Below, piece by piece: positions 55,708 through 64,000 of a stretch of DNA of 64,000 bases. Both the position numbers and the translations under genes were made by a program. The stretch is from the NCBI GenBank assembly GCA_903916735.1, contig CAIWXX010000008.1, forward strand, positions 1-64,000. The letters are read 5' to 3'. The notes under the pieces are model-generated. The model saw only the letters and a list, made by a program, of their open reading frames with translations, was not told the DNA's origin and made no database searches. This DNA is from an uncultured Acidobacteriota bacterium. GTDB lineage: Bacteria; Acidobacteriota; CAIWXX01. Each line of letters starts with the position of its first letter. Position 1 is the first letter of the stretch.

Positions 55708-55738
55708 AGTGCAAAATTTGCGAGAAATAGAGGTCAAT

Positions 55739-57106
55739 ATGAAAAGCGCGAACAAGCCCAAGAAATCCAGCAACGGCATGACCAAGCCCGAAATTCTCCG
55801 CCTTTGTGATAAGGAGCATGTCCGCTTCATGAGGCTCCAGTTCACCGACATCCTCGGAGTCATCAAGAATGTCGAAATCCCACGTTCGCAATTTGAAAAG
55901 GCGCTGGATAGACAGATTCAATTCGACGGCTCTTCGATTGAAGGTTTCACACGAATTGAAGAATCGGACATGAACCTTGTGCCCGACTTGAACACTTTTG
56001 CCATCTACCCGTGGGCTCACAAAGGAGGCGACCAGGTTGGCCGGCTCATTTGTGATATCCATAACCCGGATGGCACTCCGTTTCTAGGTTGTCCCCGCTT
56101 GACTTTAAAAAAGCAGATGGACGCCGCTCGCGCTCTCGGCTACACCCTCGTCACCGGCCCCGAAGCCGAATTTTTTTTATTGCGCAGGGACCCCAATGGA
56201 GACCCGGTTGTCGATACGCATGATCAGGGATCATATTTCGATCTGACACCGGTGGATCGAGGCGAAGAAGCTCGCCGTGATATCGTCGTGGCTCTCGAGC
56301 AAATGGGCTTTGAAGTTGAAGCCGCCCATCACGAGGTCGCGCCGGCACAGCATGAAATTGATTTTAAATACGCCGACGCCGTCACAACCGCGGATCGTGT
56401 CACGACTTTCAGGTTTGTCGTCAAGCGGACGGCACTGGAACATGGCCTTCACGCAACTTTTATGCCGAAACCCATCTTTGGTGTTGCCGGCTCCGGCATG
56501 CATGTTCACCAGTCGCTGATCGACGACAAAGGGAAAAATGCTTTCTACGATCCCAAAGCCCCCTATCAGCTTTCGAAGATTGCTCTTCACTATATGGGCG
56601 GAATTCTTCGGCACTCGCGGGCATTTGCCGCTGTCACAAATCCATTGGTGAACTCCTTCAAGCGTCTCGTTCCCGGCTACGAAGCCCCGGTCAACGTCGC
56701 CTGGTCGATGGTTAACCGATCGCCGCTCGTTCGCGTCCCGGCGCGGCGTGGGATGGGCACACGCATTGAAGTTCGTATGCCGGATCCATCCTGTAATCCA
56801 TATCTTGCATTTTCTGTCATGCTGGCAGCCGGACTCGATGGCTTGAAAAATAAGATCGACCCGGGAGAGCCGGTTGACAGAAACATCTTTGAGATGTCAC
56901 ACCGTGAAATCAGACGTCTGAAAATTGATCAGCTCCCCGCCAATCTCTGGGAAGCCATCGTCATGATGCAAAAAGACCCGGTTGTGACAGGAGCCTTGGG
57001 TGATCATATCCTGACTCATTTCGTCGACGCCAAACAGAAAGAATGGAAAGAATACATTTCAAGAGTTCATCCATGGGAAATTGAATCTTATCTCGAACAG
57101 TATTGA
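55739..57106 (+). CDS. glnA: Glutamine synthetase, type I
   Basis: 455 residues from ATG 55739 (GAGG upstream). ATP-dependent condensation of glutamate and ammonia. Motifs: FMRLQFTDILGVIKNVEIP (N-terminal beta-grasp), FDGSSIEGFTRIEESDMNL, GPEAEFFLLR (metal Glu), VEAAHHEVAPAQHEIDFKY, HATFMPKPIFGVAGSGMHVH, NPLVNSFKRLVPGYEAPVNV (ATP side) and GTRIEVRMPDPSCNPYLAF. The C-terminus near QLPANLWEAIVMM lacks the tyrosine adenylylation loop seen in GSI-beta, so it is GSI-alpha, regulated by feedback and transcription. Own promoter; standalone gene. Confidence 0.97.
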   Translation: MKSANKPKKSSNGMTKPEILRLCDKEHVRFMRLQFTDILGVIKNVEIPRSQFEKALDRQIQFDGSSIEGFTRIEESDMNLVPDLNTFAIYPWAHKGGDQVGRLICDIHNPDGTPFLGCPRLTLKKQMDAARALGYTLVTGPEAEFFLLRRDPNGDPVVDTHDQGSYFDLTPVDRGEEARRDIVVALEQMGFEVEAAHHEVAPAQHEIDFKYADAVTTADRVTTFRFVVKRTALEHGLHATFMPKPIFGVAGSGMHVHQSLIDDKGKNAFYDPKAPYQLSKIALHYMGGILRHSRAFAAVTNPLVNSFKRLVPGYEAPVNVAWSMVNRSPLVRVPARRGMGTRIEVRMPDPSCNPYLAFSVMLAAGLDGLKNKIDPGEPVDRNIFEMSHREIRRLKIDQLPANLWEAIVMMQKDPVVTGALGDHILTHFVDAKQKEWKEYISRVHPWEIESYLEQY

Positions 57107-57334
57107 TTATCCGATTGACGGCTTGATGTTTTTTTGCGACGTCTGAGAGCGGGGCAAGCTTATCCGGATCCGGCCGGATCAGCGACAGGCAGCCGGAGGA
57201 GGCATCGGTTGAATGGCGTTACATCTGCCGCCATCAGCAATGGATGACGGCATTTTCGGTGGGCAAGCAGCGGAACACCTTCGCCGCTCTGCGCCCAATG
57301 TATACTGGAATCTCCTTCGGAGAGATATAGCCGT

Positions 57335-59269
57335 CTATTTCAGCTCATCCACAAGCCAATCGCCGACGACCGTCTTGTTACTCGTTTTGAGAAGATATCG
57401 AGCGAGGATGATTGAGCTCTTGGCTGTCCCATCTTCCAGTTTGATGGAGGCGGCGACTTCGACGCGCGACCGGTTGATGTCCCCATTGGAAATGAGATTT
57501 CGAATTCCAGGGATTCGTGATAGCGACTGTTGAGCACGATCCATCTCCGCCTTCAGGCTCTTATCCTCTTTATCAAGAGCGGCGACCTCATCGCTCAAAT
57601 TCGCAATCTCTTTTTGGAGATCGAGAAGTGGCTGCGGGTTATCACTCTTCAGGACTTCCAAGAGACTCAGGTCCTGAGTCTTTTCAGCGATGCTATCTTC
57701 AAAACCGCGGATCTGATCTACATAGCGCTTCTCGATCTCAGCAACCTTCGCGTCGACCGATGATTTCATCTGAGCATACTCGTTCTTCTTGGATTCCAAT
57801 TCCTGCCTGTATGTCTGAACGTTCACCAGGTTGGTTTGGTACGTGGCTTCCTCCAGAGGCGTTTTCGGTTTTGAATATTTATCGACCAGGGATTGCGCCT
57901 TTTTGATTTTCTGAGTGATCTGATCCATATCGTATGTCACCCGCTGAAGATCACTTGCAGCTTCCGTCTCCTCTGTTTCCATCCGGGTTCTCACCGCCCC
58001 CAGTTCCCGCTTCTGTGAATCCAGGTAGATCCGAATATCATCCGGATCCCCGCTGGTCCGAAGGGATTGATACTTTGCCTGAATCAGTTGTTTGGCTGTG
58101 AGGTCATTTTTCTTATCGCTCAGTCGCTGTTCCTTTTCCTTGATAACTTGGGCAATCACACCGAGGCTCTGCTGATCGAATTCCTTTCCAACAATGCCGA
58201 CTTTCCCACTCGAAATCCCTGGAGCCTGACGACCATAATAAAGGCTCTTAAGAATCGCATCATCCGGTTCCCTTGCCGCCGCGATAAAAATTCGGGTTGC
58301 GGTCAGTGGATCGATCGATTGCATCGACTGAGCCTTAGCCCACTGCTCGGCAGCTGTGCCTTCCCCGAAATACATGAAGAGACAAACAATGATGGTAATC
58401 ACCACAATAAGGACTGCGCCTGCCATGATAAATAGCTGGGGGCTGAGTGGAGGAAATTCAAACCCGGCTTTCTTTCTTGCAGGTCTCTTATCCGCTTTCT
58501 TTTGGTATTTAGCTGCCTTTGGTGGTGGCGGCGGCAGTGGTGGAGCTTCATCCTTGGCGCCATTGAGGATTTCTTCGAGGCTCTCATCAAAACTTCCACC
58601 TGCTTTTTCATCTTCTCCCATAGTCACCTTCCTCCGCTCCGCATGCCTGGGTGGAACTGATGTGCGTGGGGGCGGAATACTGCTATCCGGTTTTCGTGGA
58701 GTACTTCCGATGGGTGGCGGCGGTGCGGGAACGGGTGTCGACCCCAATGTCTTTTGTGGACGGACATCCGGCAATTTTTCCTTTTTGGGCTCCTCCTTCG
58801 GATGCTCTATTTGAGGAGGAACTGTTGAAGGAGCTTTCTGGATCTCCTTTTCGACTGCGTTTGAATCGATATCGAGATGGAATTCCTCATCCCCTAAGAA
58901 TATTTTCCGTTCATCGAGCTTCTCGGTTGACGCTGCCTGCGGTGCTTCCGTGATCCGAGGAGGAGGAGGAGGATGGTTTGATTCGAAGGCTTTTCGCGAG
59001 CCGATCGGTATCTGCACAGATGAATGCCCACCTCGTTCGAGCTCTGGGATCTCATCCCCGGGTCCCATTGGTTCCAGGGGAACTGCCGTCGTCGCGAGTT
59101 CCTTGAGTGCATCGTCGAGGCCCTCAAGCGAATCAAGAGAAGCTGTCCGCGCCGGATTCACTTCGAAAACCTGGTCGCATTTCTCACATTTGATGAGGAG
59201 CGGCTTCTCAAGAGATTCGAGGCCCGGGAAATCATATTGAGCTTTGCAATGCGTGCAGGTCGTTTGCAT
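57335..59269 (-). CDS. Zinc-ribbon, single-TM, coiled-coil protein
   Basis: 644 residues from ATG 59269. Residues 1-40 form an MJ0042-type zinc ribbon (MQTTCTHCKAQYDFPG then LIKCEKCDQVFEV). Next comes a Pro-rich cytoplasmic linker (RNPPPPP-type runs, about 80-265), one TM helix near 277-300 (FIMAGAVLIVVITIIVCLFM), and a long coiled coil on the far side (about 350-600; ELESKKNEYAQMKSSVDAKV, EIANLSDEVAALDKEDKSL). The last 45 residues (GTAKSSIILARYLL, VVGDWLVDELK) make a small beta unit. Probably links an inner signal to the envelope; function unknown. Divergent from the lipoprotein gene. Confidence 0.7.
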   Translation of the reverse strand: MQTTCTHCKAQYDFPGLESLEKPLLIKCEKCDQVFEVNPARTASLDSLEGLDDALKELATTAVPLEPMGPGDEIPELERGGHSSVQIPIGSRKAFESNHPPPPPRITEAPQAASTEKLDERKIFLGDEEFHLDIDSNAVEKEIQKAPSTVPPQIEHPKEEPKKEKLPDVRPQKTLGSTPVPAPPPPIGSTPRKPDSSIPPPRTSVPPRHAERRKVTMGEDEKAGGSFDESLEEILNGAKDEAPPLPPPPPKAAKYQKKADKRPARKKAGFEFPPLSPQLFIMAGAVLIVVITIIVCLFMYFGEGTAAEQWAKAQSMQSIDPLTATRIFIAAAREPDDAILKSLYYGRQAPGISSGKVGIVGKEFDQQSLGVIAQVIKEKEQRLSDKKNDLTAKQLIQAKYQSLRTSGDPDDIRIYLDSQKRELGAVRTRMETEETEAASDLQRVTYDMDQITQKIKKAQSLVDKYSKPKTPLEEATYQTNLVNVQTYRQELESKKNEYAQMKSSVDAKVAEIEKRYVDQIRGFEDSIAEKTQDLSLLEVLKSDNPQPLLDLQKEIANLSDEVAALDKEDKSLKAEMDRAQQSLSRIPGIRNLISNGDINRSRVEVAASIKLEDGTAKSSIILARYLLKTSNKTVVGDWLVDELK

Positions 59270-59585
59270 ATTACTATCTAGGGAGCCGCATTGTAGCTCA
59301 TCCATTCCAAAAACGAAAGCCCTTCTCCGCTTTGCATTTTTAGAGCGTTTGAAATATACTGTCGCGATTCCGGAGGACCACATTGGATCGCGATTGCTCA
59401 GAGGGCCTATTACACTTCACAATCATTGACGAGGGGTATCTAAGGTCCACTCAACAAATATCGAACGGAGCTCATCGATTGCATTTCCACCGCGCCCGCT
59501 CCGTATTTCAGAAGATTCCGCTGTTTAGACCGATGCCCTGTCACGTCAGGGACCATAACCCAGAGAAGACTCAAGGAGGCTTTTA
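59270..59585. other. Divergent intergenic region, 316 bases
   Basis: Holds the promoters of the zinc-ribbon gene and the lipoprotein gene. I see no third gene and no recognised RNA element. Confidence 0.4.
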
Positions 59586-60278
59586 ATGAAACGCTACGTA
59601 GGATGTGCCGTCATTACAATCATGGTTCTACTGGTGATCGGTTGCCAGGGCCCCGAACAAATGCTGTTGAAAAAGTATTTCAATGCAATGCAATTCCAGG
59701 ACAAAACAACACTCGGACTCATGGCTGTGGATCCGGTTACATTGAACGTTTCCAAATGGGAAATAGTATCGGTCGGAGAAGAAACAACGAAACCAGCCGA
59801 GCTCAAAGCCAAGACTCAAGCAGAAGAAGATGCAAAGAAGCAGCTGGAGGATCTGAAGGCCAAGGGCCGCGAGACTGAAGGCCCAATGCAGGAAGCCGAA
59901 GCGATGCTGAAGACGGCCAGGGGCAAATCAAAGACTATCGTGCAAGCCGATTACGACGCCAAGAAAGCAACCTATGACGCTGCCGTACAGAAGGTCAAGG
60001 ATGCTCAAAAAGTTCTGAACCTAGCCAAAGCCGAAACAGCTGAAGAGCGCAAGATTGAGGTGCTATCGGTGACGGAAATCCCTGGCATCGAAGAGATGGA
60101 AGGCGAATATCGGACCAAAACCGTCACTGTTAGGTTGACGTTGAAGAAAGAAGATAGATCCGACGCAACGCCAAAGGATTACATCATTGAATTGCGATCG
60201 TACAAGTTGACCAACCCCGCAACCGGCCGGCCAGCCAGAGGGAAATGGATCCTCGTTAAAATGGCTCCAGTTGCATAG
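59586..60278 (+). CDS. Coiled-coil lipoprotein
   Basis: 230 residues. AAGGAGG is 6 bases before the ATG. Lipobox VIGC puts the lipidated Cys at about residue 20. YFNAMQFQDKTTLGLMAVDP follows, then a charged helical hairpin (about 70-145, TQAEEDAKKQLEDLKAKG and KKATYDAAVQKVKDAQKV), and a beta-rich end (TKTVTVRLTLKKEDRSD, KDYIIELRSYKL, GKWILVKM). The C-terminal unit loosely resembles the end of the zinc-ribbon protein encoded next to it. Envelope location expected; function unknown. Confidence 0.75.
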   Translation: MKRYVGCAVITIMVLLVIGCQGPEQMLLKKYFNAMQFQDKTTLGLMAVDPVTLNVSKWEIVSVGEETTKPAELKAKTQAEEDAKKQLEDLKAKGRETEGPMQEAEAMLKTARGKSKTIVQADYDAKKATYDAAVQKVKDAQKVLNLAKAETAEERKIEVLSVTEIPGIEEMEGEYRTKTVTVRLTLKKEDRSDATPKDYIIELRSYKLTNPATGRPARGKWILVKMAPVA

Positions 60279-60367
60279 CCCTGGCTGATCTTTGATTTCA
60301 GCTCTCACATCAGTGAGTAGTGCGAGCTGAGGGCCCTATGCGGGTGGCTCATCGGCGCCGGAGCGCA

Positions 60368-60415
60368 TCAGGTTTCAGGTTCTGAGTTTCATCGGGCTCA
60401 CAACCTGAAACCTGA
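60368..60415. terminator. Bidirectional hairpin between convergent genes
   Basis: TCAGGTTTCAGGTT (60368-60381) and AACCTGAAACCTGA (60402-60415) form a perfect 14 bp stem with a 20-base loop, midway between the stop of the rightward lipoprotein gene and the stop of the leftward acyltransferase gene. No strong T-run on either side; position and stem strength suggest shared termination. Confidence 0.6.
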
Positions 60416-60435
60416 GATGAGCCGTTTTGAGCCGT

Positions 60436-61179
60436 TCACTCGGCACCGATCGCAGCCGGATCGATCTGCCGCAATCTTTCAGCAATCCGCGCGCGCACTA
60501 TGCCCGTCAGGCGTTCTTTATCTTCTAAGGTCATGCCGGCTGTGGAAATCGGATCAAGGAAGTGGAGTTCCACACGACCTGGCCGAAAAAACCGCCGGCC
60601 TTTCGGCCAGAGCGCAAATCCGCCGTGTACGGCAATCGGGATGATATCGACACCGGCGGCGATGGCAATAATCGCAGCGCCCTTCTTGAACGGACCAAGT
60701 CGGCCATCGCGACTGCGAGTCCCCTCGCCAAAAATCACAAATGACCTCCTCTTCTCTTTGGCGCGACGAATGGCTTCATTGCTGGCCTGAACCCTCTTCT
60801 CCGCACTCTGTCGATCAACAGGCACAAAGCCGGCGAGGCGGCAGACCCAACCGAGAATGGGGAGCTTGAAGAATTCCTTCTTGGCGAGAGCTGCGGCATC
60901 ATGTGGAACCTGCTGAAAGATGACAATTGGATCGATCAATGACTGGTGATTCGACACATAAATATACGGCGTCGATCGATCAATTTTTTCTCGACCATGA
61001 ACATCGAGCTTGACGCCACCAAGTCGAATCGCGATTCGGATTCCGAATCTGCCAGCAACAAAAAGAATCCGGGGAGACCCTGTGAGCACCGAGATAAGGA
61101 TTACCGGCGGACCGGCTAAAAAAATATAGAGGAACGTGATTGAAACAACGAAAATTGTTCTTACCATATAGCGCGCCAT
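60436..61179 (-). CDS. plsC: PlsC-type 1-acyl-glycerol-3-phosphate acyltransferase
   Basis: 247 residues. A membrane helix (TIFVVSITFLYIFLAGPPVI) is followed by the acyltransferase blocks: VSNHQSLIDPIVI (NHxxxxD catalytic), KKEFFKLPILGWVCRLAGFV, FGEGTRSRDGRLGPFKKGAA (EGTR phosphate-binding) and VDIIPIAVHGGF. It adds the second acyl chain to make phosphatidic acid at the inner membrane. Length and motifs are normal. It faces the lipoprotein gene and is divergent from the next secreted-protein gene. Confidence 0.92.
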   Translation of the reverse strand: MARYMVRTIFVVSITFLYIFLAGPPVILISVLTGSPRILFVAGRFGIRIAIRLGGVKLDVHGREKIDRSTPYIYVSNHQSLIDPIVIFQQVPHDAAALAKKEFFKLPILGWVCRLAGFVPVDRQSAEKRVQASNEAIRRAKEKRRSFVIFGEGTRSRDGRLGPFKKGAAIIAIAAGVDIIPIAVHGGFALWPKGRRFFRPGRVELHFLDPISTAGMTLEDKERLTGIVRARIAERLRQIDPAAIGAE

Positions 61180-61237
61180 TATATCAGTGTCTGAACTTTT
61201 CGTTGCGCACCTGCAACGCGTCAGCTAGTATCTAGCC

Positions 61238-62215
61238 ATGGCTCCTGGCCGCCTCATTGCGCCGATCCTCCTGCTGCTGTCACTTTCAGCACCGTTGATA
61301 GCCGCCGAGGCCTTCGGTTGCAAACCAGCCGACTCCTGGTCACTCCACCTTTCGATCCAGGCCACGGTGAGCGGACGGAAATATTTCTTTTTCACATTCA
61401 AAGGAATGCTGCTTGCCGAAGCAGAGATGCGGCTATCGATGAAAGCCGGGCCAGATCAATCCCGTATTTTTTCTTTCCACGAATTGCAGAGACGCACGTA
61501 TCTCCTGATGACCGCCAACCGGAAGGCGACAGAAATGATTGTCGAGATAATCGGGGAAACCCCGCACGAAGGTCAGGCATCAGGAAGAGAGGTCATTTCG
61601 GAGTGGGAACAAGCATATCCGGAATGGGCTCGGAATATTCATCCGGAAAAAAGGAAAAGCCTGCCATTTGTGGTGGCCCCGAGCGCCGACGCCTTTTCTT
61701 TCAAATATGACAACGGGATAGTGAGCGACTCGGCTTGCGGATTGTCCCCGATCTATCCGTGGCCATCGAAGGATCCGATGAAATTGACGATCTTCGACGG
61801 GCTCCGTGCAGCCTTGTCACTCTATAACCATTCACCCTTCGGCAACGCCACGATGGGCAGCACAGCGAGTCAAACGTTTCCCATCGCCACTGCACTCCGT
61901 GAGATTTGCATTACAATCTTGCCGCAAGTGCGATCTGAAGTGGAATTCACCGAGGCGTCACCACTCTCGCTGTCATACCAATACAATCGGGAAAATCACT
62001 CGGCTGTGCTTCAGTGCCTCGGGCAGGCCCACCCTTCTACACAGGTAGGAAAAAGCTTCATTCTCGACACGTATCGCCGAGAGGCTCTTCTGTGCCTGCC
62101 CGGCCGGCAGCTGTTGCGTGATCGCATCTCCGTGTTTCTCACCGGTACCAAGGGCAACTCCATCACGATCGTGATTGATCTGCAAAACGATTCACTTCAG
62201 AACATCCCGCTCTAG
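61238..62215 (+). CDS. Secreted hypothetical protein (DUF3108-like features)
   Basis: 325 residues. Signal peptide at 1-23 (RLIAPILLLLSLSAPLIAAE). The mature part is beta-rich, e.g. SGRKYFFFTFKGMLLAEAEM, LLMTANRKATEMIVEIIGET and, near residue 185, MKLTIFDGLRAALSLYNHSP; it weakly resembles periplasmic DUF3108-type proteins, but I would not insist. No anchor. It probably has its own promoter in the short gap with plsC and ends before the convergent sigma-54 activator. Function unknown. Confidence 0.5.
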   Translation: MAPGRLIAPILLLLSLSAPLIAAEAFGCKPADSWSLHLSIQATVSGRKYFFFTFKGMLLAEAEMRLSMKAGPDQSRIFSFHELQRRTYLLMTANRKATEMIVEIIGETPHEGQASGREVISEWEQAYPEWARNIHPEKRKSLPFVVAPSADAFSFKYDNGIVSDSACGLSPIYPWPSKDPMKLTIFDGLRAALSLYNHSPFGNATMGSTASQTFPIATALREICITILPQVRSEVEFTEASPLSLSYQYNRENHSAVLQCLGQAHPSTQVGKSFILDTYRREALLCLPGRQLLRDRISVFLTGTKGNSITIVIDLQNDSLQNIPL

Positions 62216-62268
62216 CTTTTCTGACAGATGATCAGAAGGCTGATCCTTTTTTGATGAGCTGTTGCGAA

Positions 62269-63576
62269 CTATTCTAGAGATCCGTACTGGCGTAGCCGAT
62301 CATAAAGCGTATTGCGTTCGATACCGAGAATCTCGGCCGCACGCTTTTTATTTCCTCCGGTATGATCGAGAACTTTCAAAATATGTTCTCTTTCCACATC
62401 ACGCAATGAGCGCGGGATGAAATCCATGGCCGGTCCCGGCTGCGGAGCATGACGAGGATTGAGTTGCAGATCGTTGGGTGTAATGGTGGACGATTCTCCA
62501 AGCAGCACGGCGCGTTCGATGCAATTCTGAAGCTCGCGGACATTGCCCGGCCAATGATGGGACATCATCGCTGCAATTGCCTCAGGGGAAAAGGATTTGA
62601 TCGGTTTGTGATGGAGGGAGCCATACTTTTCCAGAAAATGACCCGCCAGCATCTCCACATCCTCAATGCGTTCCAAGAGTGGCGGAATGGCGATGTTGAT
62701 GACATTGATCCGGTAGAAAAGGTCCTCTCGGAATATTTTCTCTTCGACGGCTTTTTCCAGGTCCATATTGGTGGCGGCGATGATCCGGCATTCGGAATGC
62801 TCAATTTCATGGCTGCCCAGACGGCAATAAGCGCGCTCTTGGAGAACCCGCAAAATCTTGGCCTGGCATCCGACCGGCATGTCGCCAATTTCATCTAGAA
62901 AAATCGTCCCTCCGTTCGCATAGTGAAATTTTCCGATGCGCGAGGCCGTGGCGCCAGTAAAGGCGCCTCGTTCATAACCAAACAATTCGCTCTCCAATAG
63001 TGACTCCGGAAGCGCAGCACAATTAACCGAAACAAAATTCCCAGCCCGTCTCGGGCTATTGTAATGCAGAGCATTAGCGACAAGCTCCTTGCCGGAACCG
63101 CTCGGCCCCGTGATCAACACCGTTGCATCTGTCGGCGCCACTTTGGAGATTGCCTCGAGCACGAGTTTGATTGCACGGCTTCGCCCGACCAGTCCGTGGG
63201 CAAGCAACTCTCTCTCGAAATCCTTCAGATTCCGATCGCTAATCTCCTTCTGAAGAACCGTTGTCATCATATGATGGGAACCGGCATCGGCTGACGTCGT
63301 GAAGAGGAGATCCGTCTCGCCGATGGAGATACGATCACCATCGGAAAGCGCCCCCTTCCTAATAGGCTTCCCATTGAGGAGCGTCGAATTCAGGCTGTTG
63401 AGGTCTTCAATTGTCCATGCCGAGCCGTCGAGGTTAATGACGCAATGCAGGCGGGATGATTTAGCATCTCGAAGTTGCACGGTGACATCGCTGGACCGCC
63501 CAATAGCATTTCGTCCGGGCGCGAGTTCCCAATCGCGACCCTGATCAACGCCTGACACCGCAACGAGCCTGAACAT
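62269..63576 (-). CDS. Sigma-54-dependent activator with N-terminal FHA domain
   Basis: 435 residues from ATG 63576, where MFRLVAVSGVDQGRDWELAP opens the FHA fold (GRSSDVTVQL, SSRLHCVINLD, LNSLNSTLLNG; phosphothreonine-binding residues present). AAA+ domain from about 120: Walker A TGPSGSGKELVANALHYNS, GAFTGA sigma-54 loop (YERGAFTGATASRIGKF), GGTIFLDEIGDMP and arginine fingers region. The C-terminal Fis-type HTH is NKKRAAEILGIERNTLYDRL. Phosphopeptide input rather than a receiver domain implies a Ser/Thr kinase partner, not seen here. Targets unknown; its start nearly touches the upstream gene's end. Confidence 0.93.
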   Translation of the reverse strand: MFRLVAVSGVDQGRDWELAPGRNAIGRSSDVTVQLRDAKSSRLHCVINLDGSAWTIEDLNSLNSTLLNGKPIRKGALSDGDRISIGETDLLFTTSADAGSHHMMTTVLQKEISDRNLKDFERELLAHGLVGRSRAIKLVLEAISKVAPTDATVLITGPSGSGKELVANALHYNSPRRAGNFVSVNCAALPESLLESELFGYERGAFTGATASRIGKFHYANGGTIFLDEIGDMPVGCQAKILRVLQERAYCRLGSHEIEHSECRIIAATNMDLEKAVEEKIFREDLFYRINVINIAIPPLLERIEDVEMLAGHFLEKYGSLHHKPIKSFSPEAIAAMMSHHWPGNVRELQNCIERAVLLGESSTITPNDLQLNPRHAPQPGPAMDFIPRSLRDVEREHILKVLDHTGGNKKRAAEILGIERNTLYDRLRQYGSLE

Positions 63577-63577
63577 A

Positions 63578-64000
63578 TCAGCCGCGGCCTGTAGATCTAA
63601 CAAGTGCGCGATGTGGAGGAGAGAAACCACTCGTGCGATCCCGTGCTGTCGGCTTTGGAAAATCTTCGAACTCGTTCGAACGAATCTCAACCCGATAGAT
63701 AAAAGCCTTTCCTTCAGGAACTCGCAGAGCGAGAACTCCCTCCCGATAATCGATGTCCTTCACTTCACACAGGAGAATTCCGTTACATTCGATTCTGAGG
63801 GTCTCCTTATCCACTGTACAGAGCATCTTAAATCGTCCTGACGGGCGTTCGATCACATGCTTGACCAGCGGCAGTTGCGATCCAGGGAGGATCTTGCTGA
63901 TGCCCACCTCATTTCGGCGCAACCCAAAAATATAACCCCTTTCGCGAGCACCCCACGCATAGGCAATGATGGTGAGAACACCATCCCGATCATCCGAAAA
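63578..64000 (-). CDS. C-terminal part of a protein cut by the window edge
   Basis: The frame is open from the window edge, reading GVLTIIAYAWGARERGYIFG then LRRNEVGISKIL, through VIERPSGRFKMLCTVDK, ETLRIECNGILLCEVKDIDY and GVLALRVPEGKAFIYRVEIR. Such alternating strands with GxxxxCEV and GVLALR wording resemble the jelly-roll of LamG or 3-keto-disaccharide-hydrolase (DUF1080)-like domains. The last 20 residues look disordered. It ends one base before the FHA activator ATG, so the two likely form an operon. No further call possible without the missing part. Confidence 0.55.
   Translation of the reverse strand, partial: FSDDRDGVLTIIAYAWGARERGYIFGLRRNEVGISKILPGSQLPLVKHVIERPSGRFKMLCTVDKETLRIECNGILLCEVKDIDYREGVLALRVPEGKAFIYRVEIRSNEFEDFPKPTARDRTSGFSPPHRALVRSTGRG

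Noticed and set aside
55597-55866. N-terminal extension of the HD-domain protein
   Set aside because: The added 90 residues are read through the glnA promoter and coding start and are not conserved-looking; ATG 55596 fits the family.

Overview
The window looks like a chromosome segment of a Gram-negative (diderm) bacterium, probably from a poorly cultivated lineage. Supporting this are an RND efflux pair, several lipoboxes, Tat and Sec signal peptides, large secreted BNR/sortilin-like beta-propellers of the type common in Acidobacteriota-like genomes, HDOD and GGDEF signalling proteins and an FHA-type sigma-54 activator. No rRNA or tRNA was seen, so I cannot name the taxon.

Positions 1 to about 19,500 are an accessory, scarred region. 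It holds a complete-looking ISAs1-type element (936-2688) with 18 bp terminal inverted repeats, a near-perfect 10 bp target duplication, a DUF6788-like passenger ORF and a transposase broken by one amber stop. After it come a lone CRISPR-repeat-like sequence and a collapsed plasmid mobilisation block: two ribbon-helix-helix-like proteins, a MobC-like protein, a truncated relaxase and an opposing fragment that looks like a coupling protein. A Phd/ParE toxin-antitoxin pair follows, and a second copy of it lies 14 kb away with a truncated toxin. Two convergent BNR propeller paralogs (one frameshifted), a MetX-like alpha/beta hydrolase, an IS1634-like remnant with two stops and a deleted 5' end, an RND adaptor/pump pair and a VapBC pair fill the rest.

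From 19.5 kb the region is mostly intact chromosomal genes. They include methylglyoxal synthase, a Tat-exported CocE-type hydrolase, an EAL-like/HDOD regulator, leuCD, and a complete SiaABCD-type module (PP2C phosphatase, kinase, phospho-switch protein, diguanylate cyclase). RmuC is translationally coupled to a GHL10-like secreted glycoside hydrolase. Next is a four-gene AmmeMemoRadiSam operon: a MEMO1-AMMECR1 fusion with an N-terminal export signal, a membrane-embedded spermidine-synthase-like protein, a small b-heme-like membrane protein, and a radical SAM enzyme with a twin-arginine motif. A metallophosphoesterase, a DUF6526 protein and a four-gene ABC operon with a double substrate-binding protein and a STAS regulator follow.

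The last 16 kb carry phosphoglucomutase, a 1098-residue BNR protein, a small Gdt1-type transporter with an apparent ATT start, a glycosyltransferase, an HD-domain hydrolase, glutamine synthetase, a zinc-ribbon/coiled-coil membrane protein beside a divergent coiled-coil lipoprotein, a PlsC-type acyltransferase, an FHA/sigma-54 activator and a gene cut by the window edge.

The strongest candidates for something undescribed are the apparently exported AmmeMemoRadiSam cassette, the double-stalk SiaD-like cyclase, and the STAS protein with an unrecognised C-terminal domain inside the ABC operon.
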